Assembly (NCBI GenBank): GCA_040881665.1
Contig: JBBECT010000005.1
Location: forward strand, 388,138 to 452,137
Length of the DNA: 64,000 bases
Direction: 5' to 3'
Source of the DNA: Actinomycetota bacterium
GTDB taxonomy: Bacteria; Actinomycetota; UBA4738; HRBIN12
This document shows, one piece after another, positions 17,242 through 25,433 of this stretch. The notes beneath the pieces are model-generated. The model had not been told where the DNA came from. It did not search any database and saw nothing but the letters and a program-made list of their open reading frames with translations. The translations under genes and the position numbers were made by a program. The stretch's first letter is position 1; each line of letters starts with the position of its first letter.

Positions 17242-18196
17242 CGAAATGGTCCCACCCTTCCGCCTCGAGGGGGCGCGGCACGCCGTCGTCGTCGACGGCG
17301 ATGAGCCCCTCCTCGATGATGACGCCGATCCGCGTGAGCGCCACCCCGAACCCCTGCTGGAGATCGCGATTCGCGGCGTCGATCGCCTCGTCGGAGGGCA
17401 TCGTCGCGAGCAGCTCGTAGTCCTCCCCGCCGGCGAACGCTTCCGCCCGCGTCGCGCCGTCGGCGACGGGGACGGAGCGTGTATCGATCCGGGCACCGAC
17501 CCCGCTCGCGGCACACAACCGCCCCAGGTCGAGGCCGAGGCCGTCGGAAACGTCGAGCATCGCGGTCGCGCCGTGGCGGGCGAGCAGCGCCCCCTCCCCC
17601 AGCCGTGCGGTCGGTCGCAGATGAACACGGACCAGCTCGAGCTGTTCCGGGTCAGGAGCGCGGACCGTTCGCGCGATCCGCAGACCCGCCGCCGAGGCTC
17701 CGAGCGTGCCCGTCACGACGAGCCGATCCCCGACGCGCGCGCCCGAGCGCAGCACGGCCCGGCCCGGAGCGACCTCACCGGTCACGGTCACCACGATCGA
17801 GACGTCGGTGCCGCGGGCAAGGTTCCCTCCGACGAGCCAGAGCGCGTACTCGTCACACGCTTCGCGCATCCCGCCGAACAGCTCCATCACCCACGCGGCG
17901 TCGACGGCATCCGACAGGGTCAGCGCGCAGAGTGCGGCACGGGGGCTCGCACCCATCGCCGCCACGTCCGAGACGTTCACCGCGATCGCCTTCGCACCGA
18001 GGTCGTGGGCGGAGGTGCGTCCCAACTCGAAGTGCGTCCCCTCCACGAGCGCGTCGGTGGTCAGGACCTGTTCCCCCGCAGGCGGTGCCAGGACGGCCGC
18101 GTCGTCTCCGACACCGACGATCACCTCCGGACCGGCTCCCGAGAGGACGCGCGCGATCGCCGCCAGCAGTTCGTCCTCGCTGCGATCCACCGGCAC
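17228..18196 (-). CDS. thiL: Thiamine-monophosphate kinase
   Basis: ATP-dependent phosphorylation of thiamine monophosphate to thiamine diphosphate. About 322 residues of the AIR-synthase-like fold: GVGDDAAVL near the N-terminus, TTDALVEGTHF, NVSDVAAMGA, LDVSDGLGLDL and GGEDYELL. Two GTG starts are possible: 18196, only two bases after GGAGGGA, or 18190, which has better spacing and gives a product two residues shorter. First gene of the thiL-thiD pair, divergent from pckA. Confidence 0.95.
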   Translation of the reverse strand: MPVDRSEDELLAAIARVLSGAGPEVIVGVGDDAAVLAPPAGEQVLTTDALVEGTHFELGRTSAHDLGAKAIAVNVSDVAAMGASPRAALCALTLSDAVDAAWVMELFGGMREACDEYALWLVGGNLARGTDVSIVVTVTGEVAPGRAVLRSGARVGDRLVVTGTLGASAAGLRIARTVRAPDPEQLELVRVHLRPTARLGEGALLARHGATAMLDVSDGLGLDLGRLCAASGVGARIDTRSVPVADGATRAEAFAGGEDYELLATMPSDEAIDAANRDLQQGFGVALTRIGVIIEEGLIAVDDDGVPRPLEAEGWDHFDAGR

Positions 18197-18282
18197 TCCC
18201 TCCGGTCACGTTTGTCCGGTCCGTCCAACGGTGACCCGCCGCGTTCCCCCAGCGTGGCGAGGGTGCCCGACGACCGTTCGGG

Positions 18283-18288
18283 TAGACT
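18283..18288 (+). promoter_or_regulatory. -10 box TAGACT upstream of pckA
   Basis: TAGACT matches the actinobacterial TAnnnT -10 pattern and lies about 55 bases before the chosen pckA start, leaving a leader with a Shine-Dalgarno sequence. No convincing -35 hexamer is visible. Confidence 0.35.
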
Positions 18289-18342
18289 CTAGACCTCGTT
18301 CCCCAGGAGCAGGCCTATCCGTCACGCGTGAAGGAGACTCCA

Positions 18343-19866
18343 TTGGCGCTGGAGATGACCACCGGGACGCTCTACGACAACCCGTCCCCCGACGAGCTGC
18401 GGAAGTTAACCGAGGAGATGCCGCAGTGCCGCATCACCGAGTACGACAACGTCAACGTGCAGACCCGGGTGCTGTCCCGCAGCGCCGCCAGCACCCACGT
18501 CGTGACCGAAGACCCCTCGACCACGAGCGGCAAGAGTATCCCCCGGTCGGAGTACGAGCGCCTCGCCGCTCTGCAGGATGAGCACCTGACCTCCCGTGAT
18601 CTGATCCAGATCGACGGGTACATCGGCGACGACCCGGAGTTCCGAACGGCCGCTCGCCTCACGATCGAGAAGGCGAACGCGAACATCGCCGGCATGCAGC
18701 AGAAGCTGTATTTCCCTCGCGAGGGCGGCGACCCCGAGGTGCACGTGATCTACACGCCGAACCTGCCGATGCCTGGCTATCCCGACGACCGCATGATCGC
18801 CGTCGACCTCGAGGCCAACGTCACCCGCGTCTTCAACTCCGACTACTTCGGGGAGTCGAAGAAGGGTGGTCTGCGGATGTGGAACAACATCGTCTTCAAC
18901 CGAGGCGGGTTGTCGTTGCACGCCGGCCTCAAGGTGATCCCGACCGACAGGGGCGAGAAGGTCATGTTGATCATCGGCCTGTCGGGCACGGGCAAGACGA
19001 CCACGACGTTCACCACACAGAACGACTCCCTGCCGGTCCAGGACGACTTCGTGGCGCTGATGCCTGGAGGCGGCGTCTACGGCAGCGAGAACGGCTGCTT
19101 CGCCAAGACCTTCAGCCTCGATCCCGATTTCGAACCGAACATCTACAACGCGGTCGTGAAACCGAACGCTTACCTCGAGAACGTGTACCAGGACGAGAAC
19201 GGCACGGTCGATTTCTTCAACGAGAACTACACCCAGAACGGCCGTGCCGTCTTCGAGATGAGCGACCTCGCGCGCTACCGCCGGGCAGAGGGGATCGGCA
19301 CGGTCGACTACCTGCTGATCCTGAACCGGAACGAGAACATCATCCCCTCGGTCGCCAAGCTGACGCAGGCACAGGCCGCGGCGTACTTCATGCTCGGAGA
19401 GACGACGGGCACCTCGGCGGGAGGTGCGTCCGAAGCGGGCAAGTTCCTCCGGGTTCCCGGCACGAATCCGTTCTTCCCGCTGCCACACGGGTTCCAGGGC
19501 AATCGGATCCTGGAGCTCCTCGACTCCCACCCGATCGAGGTGTTCCTGCTGAACACGGGACGCGTCGGCGGCAAGGAGGACGACGACCGATCGAAGAAGG
19601 TGAAGATCCCGCACACGTCCGCCTGTGTGAAAGGCATCGCCGAGGGGACGATCGCCTGGACCGACGATCCGGACTTCGGCTACCAGGTCGCCGAGTCGGT
19701 CCCGGACTTCGACGATCCCGAGCTGCTCCAGCCCAAGCGTCTGTACGACAAGCAGGGTCGCACAGGTGAGTACGACGGAACCGTGGCCCGACTCAAGGCC
19801 GAACGACGGGCGCACCTCGAGCAGTTCCCGCAGCTGTCCGGCGACATCGTCTCGGCCGCCGGCTAA
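18343..19866 (+). CDS. pckA: Phosphoenolpyruvate carboxykinase (ATP)
   Basis: Converts oxaloacetate and ATP to PEP, CO2 and ADP, the gateway of gluconeogenesis. It has 507 residues from TTG 18343, which has AAGGAG six bases upstream; GTG 18328 and ATG 18355 are alternatives. Diagnostic features are the kinase-1a P-loop GLSGTGKTTT, the metal-binding DD in QDDFVALMPGG and the RYRRAEG region, all of the ATP-type family. Most studied actinomycetes use the unrelated GTP-type enzyme, so this is a lineage marker. Its TAA overlaps the stop of the convergent membrane protein gene. Confidence 0.95.
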   Translation: MALEMTTGTLYDNPSPDELRKLTEEMPQCRITEYDNVNVQTRVLSRSAASTHVVTEDPSTTSGKSIPRSEYERLAALQDEHLTSRDLIQIDGYIGDDPEFRTAARLTIEKANANIAGMQQKLYFPREGGDPEVHVIYTPNLPMPGYPDDRMIAVDLEANVTRVFNSDYFGESKKGGLRMWNNIVFNRGGLSLHAGLKVIPTDRGEKVMLIIGLSGTGKTTTTFTTQNDSLPVQDDFVALMPGGGVYGSENGCFAKTFSLDPDFEPNIYNAVVKPNAYLENVYQDENGTVDFFNENYTQNGRAVFEMSDLARYRRAEGIGTVDYLLILNRNENIIPSVAKLTQAQAAAYFMLGETTGTSAGGASEAGKFLRVPGTNPFFPLPHGFQGNRILELLDSHPIEVFLLNTGRVGGKEDDDRSKKVKIPHTSACVKGIAEGTIAWTDDPDFGYQVAESVPDFDDPELLQPKRLYDKQGRTGEYDGTVARLKAERRAHLEQFPQLSGDIVSAAG

Positions 19867-20174
19867 TCGCTCGGCGTCCGGCGACCAAGCAGCTGCCCCG
19901 CGACGAACTGGAGCGCCGACAGCCCGAGCAGGATGAGCAGGTACCAGCGGAACCGATCCGCCTGGCGCCCCAGTGAGGATTCCTCGCTCGTGGCGTAGAT
20001 CAGGAACAGTCCCGCGAACGCGAACCACAGCCCGATACGCGCGGTACGGAACAGGGCGTACAACAGCTGGTCGGTGACGTCCGTACTGTCGAACGGCCTG
20101 CGGGCCCAGTACACGAGGGAACGGATCCCGCCGAGTGCGAACAGGACCGCGAGTCCGGCCTCGAACCGGGTCAT
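19863..20174 (-). CDS. Small membrane protein, unknown function
   Basis: 103 residues from ATG 20174, which overlaps the phosphoribosyltransferase stop (ATGA). Three hydrophobic helices are apparent, at about residues 4-18, 42-60 and 76-95, separated by charged loops. I do not recognise a family. Translational coupling suggests it works with, or is merely cotranscribed with, the phosphoribosyltransferase. The stop TAG overlaps the pckA stop on the other strand. Confidence 0.75.
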   Translation of the reverse strand: MTRFEAGLAVLFALGGIRSLVYWARRPFDSTDVTDQLLYALFRTARIGLWFAFAGLFLIYATSEESSLGRQADRFRWYLLILLGLSALQFVAGQLLGRRTPSD

Positions 20175-20812
20175 CCGACCGTCCCGCCGCCGGCCAGCAA
20201 CCCGATGACCTCCTCGTCGCTCGTCTGATCGAACCGTTCGTACCATTCCCCGACCGATCCGAACCCACTCGGGGCCTCGAGCGCGACGACCTCGTCCGCC
20301 TCGCGGGATAACGCGGCGAGGGTCTGCGGCGGGGCGACGGGCACGGCCAGCGCGACCCGTTGCGCGTTGCGGGCCTTCGCCCACCGTACCGCGGCGATCG
20401 CCGTCCCTCCCGTCGCGACACCGTCGTCCACGATATGGACCAGTCGCCCCTCGAGTTCGAGTGGCGGACGCCCGACGCGATAGGTCTGCATGCGTCGCGC
20501 GATCTCCGCCTCCTGGCGCGCGACCTCCTCCTCGATGTACGCGCGGCTCACCCCGAGCGCACGGACCATGCGCACATCGAGGACACGCACCCCGGGTGCG
20601 ATCGCACCGATCCCGAGCTCCGGGTTGTGGGGAGCCCCGAGCTTGCGGGGAACCACCACGTCCAGCGGCAGCTCCAGCGCCCGCGCGACGGCGGCCGCCA
20701 CCACGACGCCACCACGCGGGATCCCCAACACGACCGGATCATCACCCTCGACGCGCCCCGAGAGTGCTTCGGCGAGCGCCTCCCCGGCTCCGGTGCGATC
20801 GACGAACCTCAT
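20171..20812 (-). CDS. Phosphoribosyltransferase family protein
   Basis: 213 residues with the type I PRTase PRPP-binding motif IVDDGVATGGTA, an N-terminal LGIPRGGVVVA loop, and PRKLGAPHNPELGIGA. This belongs to the stand-alone, predicted PRTases whose substrate is unknown and which are often next to dienelactone-hydrolase or membrane genes; a nucleobase-salvage role is not supported by any specific residue. The start is ATG 20812, with GATACT seven bases upstream as a likely -10 box of a leaderless message. Confidence 0.88.
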   Translation of the reverse strand: MRFVDRTGAGEALAEALSGRVEGDDPVVLGIPRGGVVVAAAVARALELPLDVVVPRKLGAPHNPELGIGAIAPGVRVLDVRMVRALGVSRAYIEEEVARQEAEIARRMQTYRVGRPPLELEGRLVHIVDDGVATGGTAIAAVRWAKARNAQRVALAVPVAPPQTLAALSREADEVVALEAPSGFGSVGEWYERFDQTSDEEVIGLLAGGGTVG

Positions 20813-20944
20813 GTGGGTCAGTATCCCGCCCCCGAGGTCGGCGCCTCGGGCGTCTTGCTCCGCAGCGTCGAACGCGGATAGCATGCTGCCCCCGGAGGCT
20901 CCGATCGACCCGGATCGGCCTCGATCAGCGAGGAGGGATCACCG

Positions 20945-21178
20945 ATGGTTCACGCGTACGTGTTGATCCAGACCGAGGTCGGCAAGGCGGCGCAGGTGGC
21001 CGACGAGGTTCGCGACATCGGTGGCGTCACCGAGGCTGAGGACGTCACCGGCCCCTACGACGTGATCGTCCGCGCGGAGGCCCAGAACGTCGACGAGCTC
21101 GGCAAGCTCGTCGTGGCGAAGATCCAGGGCGTCGACGGCATCACCCGAACACTGACCTGCCCGGTGGTCCACCTCTGA
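20945..21178 (+). CDS. Stand-alone Lrp/AsnC ligand-binding (RAM) domain protein
   Basis: 77 residues consisting only of the small-molecule/oligomerisation domain of Lrp/AsnC regulators (AYVLIQTEVGKA, ITRTLTCPVVHL), without a DNA-binding helix-turn-helix. GGAGGG with good spacing precedes the ATG. Such stand-alone domains form oligomers and may bind amino acids; whether this one modulates a full-length Lrp protein cannot be told. It lies between the PRTase and ddl, facing ddl. Confidence 0.9.
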   Translation: MVHAYVLIQTEVGKAAQVADEVRDIGGVTEAEDVTGPYDVIVRAEAQNVDELGKLVVAKIQGVDGITRTLTCPVVHL

Positions 21179-21191
21179 GCGCGGGCGCGGA

Positions 21192-22325
21192 TCAGCCGCG
21201 CGTTCCGCGTCCGGCGTCGCCCAGCTCGCCGGCAGCCGTCCCCTTCTTGCGTTCGAGATCGTGCCGCTCGATCGCGAGCTCGATCAAACGATCGATCAGC
21301 TCCGGGTAGGACAAGCCCGAGGCTTCCCAGAGCTTCGGGTACATCGAGATCGAGGTGAACCCTGGGATCGTGTTGATCTCGTTCAGCAGAAGCGTTCCGT
21401 CGACGGTCAGGAAGAAGTCCACGCGCGCCATCCCCGCTGCGTCGATCGCGCGGAACGCCGCCACGGCTACGCGCTGCACCTCTTCGAGCGTCTCGGCGGG
21501 CACCTCCGCCGGGATCGTGAGACGGGCTCCTTCGGCGTCGAGGTACTTCGCCGCGTAGTCGTAGAACTCGTGTCCGATCGGCACGATCTCGCCGGCCACG
21601 GACGCGACGGGATCGTCGTTGCCGAGCACCGAACACTCGATCTCGCGGGCGCCCTCGACAGACCGTTCGAGGACCGCCTTGCGGGCGTAGCGGAACGCCT
21701 CCTCGAGCGCGCTGCGAAGTTCCGGTGGATCGTTCACCTTCCGCACCCCCACCGAGGAGCCCAGGGTCGCGGGCTTGGAGAACAGTGGATAGCCGAGCGA
21801 CTGCGCCCGCGCCCGGATCGCATCCGGGTCCTCGGCCCACTCGGCCTCGCGCACCGGCTCCCAGGCGACGATCGGCAATCCGGCGGCTTCGAAGACCACC
21901 TTCTGGACGGCCTTGTCCATCCCGATGGCCGATGCGAGCACGCCGGCGCCCACGTACGGCACTCCCGCGAGCTCGAGCATCCCCTGGGTGGCCCCGTCTT
22001 CGCCGTAGGGACCGTGCAGCACCGGGAACACGACGTCGATCTCGGTCGGCACGCCGCCCGCATCGACGAGCGCGCAGGCACCGGGTTCCTGCGCGAGTGC
22101 AACGTCGTCGCCGTCGGTCGGAACGACGGCCGGCAGCGTTCCCGAGCCGGCGTCGAGCGCCGGTGGTCCGGACAGCAGGTGCCACGTGCCTCGTTTGCTG
22201 ATGCCCACCGGCACGACCTCGTAGCGCTCGGGGTCGAGGGCATCGATCACCGAGCGTGCGGAGATGCACGAGATCTCGTGCTCGGCGGAGCGTCCTCCGA
22301 ACAGCACCACGACCCGCCGCTTCAT
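21192..22325 (-). CDS. ddl: D-alanine--D-alanine ligase
   Basis: ATP-grasp enzyme that makes the D-Ala-D-Ala dipeptide of peptidoglycan. The 377 residues include VVLFGGRSAEHEIS at the start, GPYGEDGATQGMLEL, the ATP-grasp lysine region (FSKPATLGSSVGV) and the catalytic/metal segment LLNEINTIPGFT. The start is ATG 22325, after two GTG codons in tandem. It follows bioY and plsC on the same strand. Confidence 0.96.
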   Translation of the reverse strand: MKRRVVVLFGGRSAEHEISCISARSVIDALDPERYEVVPVGISKRGTWHLLSGPPALDAGSGTLPAVVPTDGDDVALAQEPGACALVDAGGVPTEIDVVFPVLHGPYGEDGATQGMLELAGVPYVGAGVLASAIGMDKAVQKVVFEAAGLPIVAWEPVREAEWAEDPDAIRARAQSLGYPLFSKPATLGSSVGVRKVNDPPELRSALEEAFRYARKAVLERSVEGAREIECSVLGNDDPVASVAGEIVPIGHEFYDYAAKYLDAEGARLTIPAEVPAETLEEVQRVAVAAFRAIDAAGMARVDFFLTVDGTLLLNEINTIPGFTSISMYPKLWEASGLSYPELIDRLIELAIERHDLERKKGTAAGELGDAGRGTRG

Positions 22326-22386
22326 CACCACCGTGCCCCTCTCGCCGGACGCCACAGCCTACCCCGCAGGTCTCGCTCGGGAGGCG

Positions 22387-23052
22387 CTAGGACCACCGAG
22401 CGGGATACCGCGAGCGGACGTCCCCGACCAGGCGGGTGAGATCGGCCATGACGTCGTCGGTGAGGGCACGCACCCGCGACTGGTCGTCGAGCCGATCCCT
22501 CTCGGCGGACAGGTCGATGGGCGGACCCGCCTTCACCCAGATCGGACGCCCGAACTTCAGGCTCCCTCTTCCGTTCTTCTGCCAGACGTGCTGTCCGCCC
22601 CAGGTCGCGATCGGCGTGATCGGCACTCCGGTCGCGAGTGCGAGGCGCACGACCCCGGTCTTGCCGTGCATCGGCAGGAAATCCGGTTGCCGCGTCACGG
22701 TGCCCTCCGGGTAGATCAGCACGCATTCCCCTTGGCGCAGCGAGTCCTCGGCACGTCGCAGGACCGCCGGATCCCCGGTCCCCCGTCGGACGGGGACCAT
22801 CTTCGCGTTGCTCAGCAGCCGACCGACCACCGGCACGTCGAACAGCTCGCTCTTGGCCAGGAAGCGCGGGCGCCTGCCCCGCTTGACCACAGCGTACCCG
22901 TGCGCGAACGCATCGAGGTAGGACACGTGGTTGCAGGCGGCCAGCACCGGGCCGTCGGCCGGGATCTCGTCCAGGCCCTCGAACCGCCAGTTGAACCACA
23001 GCTGCAACGGGGGAACGACCGTGCCCTTCGCGAGGTGGTAGGCGTACTCCAC
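22387..23052 (-). CDS. plsC: 1-acyl-sn-glycerol-3-phosphate acyltransferase
   Basis: Acylates lysophosphatidic acid in phospholipid synthesis. The 221 residues have the acyltransferase motifs NHVSYLDAF (H-x4-D) and YPEGTVTR, with the usual length. It starts with GTG 23052, 31 bases after the bioY stop. The specificity (glycerolipid or another acceptor) cannot be read from the sequence. Confidence 0.93.
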   Translation of the reverse strand: MEYAYHLAKGTVVPPLQLWFNWRFEGLDEIPADGPVLAACNHVSYLDAFAHGYAVVKRGRRPRFLAKSELFDVPVVGRLLSNAKMVPVRRGTGDPAVLRRAEDSLRQGECVLIYPEGTVTRQPDFLPMHGKTGVVRLALATGVPITPIATWGGQHVWQKNGRGSLKFGRPIWVKAGPPIDLSAERDRLDDQSRVRALTDDVMADLTRLVGDVRSRYPARWS

Positions 23053-23083
23053 GGTCGGCTCCTGTTCCTGCGCTCCTTCGATG

Positions 23084-23713
23084 CTAGGCCGTCGGTTCGT
23101 CGTTGCGACGCGCGAGCTTCCAGGCGAGGGGAAGCAGTCCCGCCGCGATGAGGAGTTTGATCGTGTCCCCGATCACGAACGGATACAGCCCGTCGGTGAG
23201 CGCATCGTTGAGGGTGTAGGGGAAGCCGCCCGCGCGCACCGATGCGAGCAACCACGGAACGCCCACCAGGTAGATCATGACCGATCCCAGGAACATCGCG
23301 CCGATCGCCGAACTCGCGGAGCGATCCCACCCGCGCCGCGAGAGCCACCCGACGAGAGCTCCCGCGAGGAGGAACCCGATCAGGTAGCCGCCGGTCGCCT
23401 GCGCGAGGGTGAAGATCTCCCACCCGGTGGCGTAGGCGCCCTCGGCGTCCGGTGCGAGCACGTGGAACCCGAGCACCGCGTACAGCAGGTAGAGCCCGAT
23501 CGAGAGGGACCCGAAAGCCGCGCCGAGCGACGCCCCGATCAGCAGGACGCCCAGAGTCTGTCCCGTGATCGGCACGGGTGTGAACGGGAGCTGGATCTGC
23601 AGCTGGGCGAGGCCGGCGAGGAGCACGGAACCGATCACCGCGAGGGAGAGCTGGTAGGCGAGCCCGTTGGCGCGAACCTTCGGTGGAGCTGCGGCGAGCG
23701 CGAGCGTGGTCAC
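23084..23713 (-). CDS. bioY: Biotin transporter substrate-binding component BioY
   Basis: S-component of the energy-coupling-factor biotin transporter: 209 residues with about six membrane helices and the family motifs PFTPVPITGQTLGVLL and GGYLIGFLLAG. The GTG start at 23713 has GGGAGG nine bases upstream. No bioN/bioM genes are adjacent, so it either works alone or shares an energising module; the cbiO/cbiQ proteins 38 kb away are more likely dedicated to cbiM. Confidence 0.95.
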   Translation of the reverse strand: MTTLALAAAPPKVRANGLAYQLSLAVIGSVLLAGLAQLQIQLPFTPVPITGQTLGVLLIGASLGAAFGSLSIGLYLLYAVLGFHVLAPDAEGAYATGWEIFTLAQATGGYLIGFLLAGALVGWLSRRGWDRSASSAIGAMFLGSVMIYLVGVPWLLASVRAGGFPYTLNDALTDGLYPFVIGDTIKLLIAAGLLPLAWKLARRNDEPTA

Positions 23714-23852
23714 AGTGGCGATCCTCCCGATATGAGCGTCATCCCGTGGACCGTGACGCGCGTTCGACGCCGCCGCGGCGGCGGCAGTCTACCGCGTCCG
23801 CCACCGGTGAGCCCCCCGAGATGGCCCACCTCCCCGCGACTGGTCCCTCCGC

Positions 23853-23858
23853 TACGCT
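23853..23858 (+). promoter_or_regulatory. -10 box TACGCT, leaderless start of cofC
   Basis: TACGCT ends six bases before the GTG at 23865 and no Shine-Dalgarno sequence is present, so the mRNA probably begins at the start codon. Confidence 0.5.
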
Positions 23859-23864
23859 GGCTCC

Positions 23865-24533
23865 GTGCGGATCCTCACCGTCCCCGTGGCGTCCTTGCCC
23901 CGGTCCAAGAGCCGGCTCGCACCCGTCCTGGCGCCGCTCGAACGCGCGGCGCTGACGCTCGCGATGCTCGAGGACGTCCTCGATGCGAGCTTGCAGCTCT
24001 CCGCGTGGGACACCTGGGTCGTCTCGCCGGACGAAGCCGTCCTCGAGATCGCGGCCCGTCGGGGCGTCCGACCGGTTCGCGACGACGGCGAGACCCTGCT
24101 GCGGGCGATCCGGCAAGTCGACGACGATGCGACCGAACGGGACGCCAACGCGCTCGCGGTGGTGCTCGGCGACACCCCGCTCGTGACCGCCGACGCCCTC
24201 GGGCGCGCGTTGGCGACCCTCGGTCCGGTCGTGCTGGCCCCGTCGTCCCCGCCGGCGAGGTCCGGCGGTGGAGAGGGGCCCGGGACGAACCTCTTGCTCC
24301 GCCGGCCGCCGCGGGCGATCCGCCCACGATTCGGTTCGGACTCCTACGCGAAGCATCGGGTCGAGGCCGAGCGCAAGGGTCTGCCCGTGGCATCGGTCGA
24401 TGAACCGGACCTGAGTTTCGACCTCGACGTCCCGGACGATATCCTCACCCTGCTCGAGACCGGCCGCTCCGGACGTACGCTCGCGGTGTGCCAGGAGCTC
24501 GATCTGGGATCGCGCCTGCAGGTGCGAACCTGA
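23865..24533 (+). CDS. cofC: 2-phospho-L-lactate/phosphoenolpyruvate guanylyltransferase (coenzyme F420)
   Basis: Activates 2-phospholactate or PEP with GTP in F420 synthesis (CofC/FbiD). The 222 residues begin RILTVPVASLPRSKSRLAPVL, with the glycosyltransferase-like nucleotide-binding segment, followed by the metal-site region VVLGDTPLVTADAL and FGSDSYAKHRVEAERKG near the C-terminus. It shows that the organism makes F420. The partners cofD and cofE are not in the window. Confidence 0.93.
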   Translation: MRILTVPVASLPRSKSRLAPVLAPLERAALTLAMLEDVLDASLQLSAWDTWVVSPDEAVLEIAARRGVRPVRDDGETLLRAIRQVDDDATERDANALAVVLGDTPLVTADALGRALATLGPVVLAPSSPPARSGGGEGPGTNLLLRRPPRAIRPRFGSDSYAKHRVEAERKGLPVASVDEPDLSFDLDVPDDILTLLETGRSGRTLAVCQELDLGSRLQVRT

Positions 24534-24572
24534 GCAGACACCAACGGGCGAACGATCAAGGAGCGAGACGCG

Positions 24573-24797
24573 ATGTCCCAGGGAACCGTGAAGGACTACG
24601 ACGAGGAGACGGGCTCCGGCTCTCTGCTGCTCGACGACGGCACCGAGATCGCGATCGATCCGGTCTCCACCCAGGGCGCCGACCTGCGAACGCTGCGGCT
24701 CGGACAGCGGGTGCGGTTCGAACTCGGCGAGCGGGACGGTGCGCCCGTCGCGCGCGGGCTCAACATCGTCACGTTCGAGGACACGCCCACCGACTGA
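24573..24797 (+). CDS. Cold-shock-domain-like small protein
   Basis: 74 residues with the outline of a cold-shock OB fold: GTVKDYDEETGSGSLLLDDG, a central strand IAIDPVS, and a GQRVRFELGERDGAPVARGLNI end. The aromatic RNA-binding motifs are altered: GFGFI-like RNP1 is GSGSLL and FVH-like RNP2 is IAID. The fold assignment is reasonable, but nucleic acid binding is doubtful. GGAGCGAG lies about 9 bases before the ATG. It follows cofC by 39 bases and may be cotranscribed with it. Confidence 0.85.
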   Translation: MSQGTVKDYDEETGSGSLLLDDGTEIAIDPVSTQGADLRTLRLGQRVRFELGERDGAPVARGLNIVTFEDTPTD

Positions 24798-24815
24798 CGC
24801 GGAGGGCGGAGCGCC

Positions 24816-25130
24816 TCAGCGCTTCCGCTTCTTCGCCGGCGAACGCCGGGCCTTGCTCGAAACGGCCTCGCGGAAGTCCTTGCCCGGATTGAACGAGGGC
24901 AGATCGCGGGACGGGACCACGATCGGAACGTCCGGCTTCCGGGGGTTCCGAGCGACCCTCTGGTTCCGGTGCTTACGCTCGAAGGTTCCGAAGCCGGACA
25001 GCGACACGCGGCTACCCTTCGAGACCGTTTCCCGGATCGTGTCCATCGACGCCTCGAGCATGCGCGAGACATCGGCCTTGCTGGCGCCCGTGCGCTTGGC
25101 TACTTCGGCGATCAGTCCGCTCTTGTTCAC
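24816..25130 (-). CDS. hup: HU-family DNA-binding protein
   Basis: Nucleoid-associated protein that bends DNA. It has 104 residues from GTG 25130 (AGGAGG seven bases upstream): the helical dimerisation part NKSGLIAEVAKRTGASKADV, the core SGFGTFERKHRNQRVARNP with the Asn-Pro of the DNA-intercalating arm, and a short basic tail ending SPAKKRKR. The tail is far shorter than that of mycobacterial or Streptomyces HupB/HupS. Confidence 0.96.
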   Translation of the reverse strand: MNKSGLIAEVAKRTGASKADVSRMLEASMDTIRETVSKGSRVSLSGFGTFERKHRNQRVARNPRKPDVPIVVPSRDLPSFNPGKDFREAVSSKARRSPAKKRKR

Positions 25131-25188
25131 GGCCGCCCTCCTCGGTGTCGGTCGGGCCTCGTGCACGCCGGTTCCGGTGCGCCGTTGC

Positions 25189-25218
25189 ACCGTAACGGTT
25201 GCTCGCCGCTACGGTCAA
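25189..25218 (-). promoter_or_regulatory. Promoter of hup (TTGACC-N18-TACGGT)
   Basis: On the minus strand a -35 TTGACC (25218-25213) and a -10 TACGGT (25194-25189) are 18 bases apart. Transcription would begin near 25182, leaving a leader of about 50 bases with AGGAGG in front of hup. It is the clearest two-box promoter in the window. Confidence 0.5.
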
Positions 25219-25268
25219 ACGCGGATCGGCTCGGTCCCGGGCTGGGGCCGCGGGGGCGTGTGGCTTGC

Positions 25269-25274
25269 TACGCT
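25269..25274 (+). promoter_or_regulatory. -10 box TACGCT upstream of tRNA-Gln
   Basis: A TACGCT hexamer lies 25 bases before the tRNA 5' end, a plausible distance for a short precursor leader. No clear -35. Confidence 0.35.
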
Positions 25275-25299
25275 TCCGTGCGCTCTCCCAGCGACGCGA

Positions 25300-25375
25300 T
25301 GGGCGGTAGTTCAACTGGCAGAACGCTTGATTCTGGATCAAGAGGTTGGAGGTTCGAGTCCTCCCCGCCCAGCCA
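25300..25375 (+). tRNA. tRNA-Gln (anticodon CTG)
   Basis: Cloverleaf of 76 bases with CCA encoded. The acceptor TGGGCGG pairs with CCGCCCA (U1-A72, as usual for tRNA-Gln), D stem GTTC/GAAC, anticodon stem CTTGA/TCAAG around loop TTCTGGA, T stem GGAGG/CCTCC around TTCGAGT, discriminator G. The anticodon CTG reads CAG. With GatCAB encoded at 47-50 kb it is probably first charged with glutamate. Confidence 0.97.
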
Positions 25376-25433
25376 GCCACCTCCCCGGAACCCCGACTGA
25401 AGGCGGGCACGGGAACGAGCCGATACCCGAAGG

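Noticed and set aside
18197-18342. TPP riboswitch upstream of thiL
   Set aside because: The conserved THI-box blocks (CUGAGA and the later pyrophosphate-sensing segment) are not seen.
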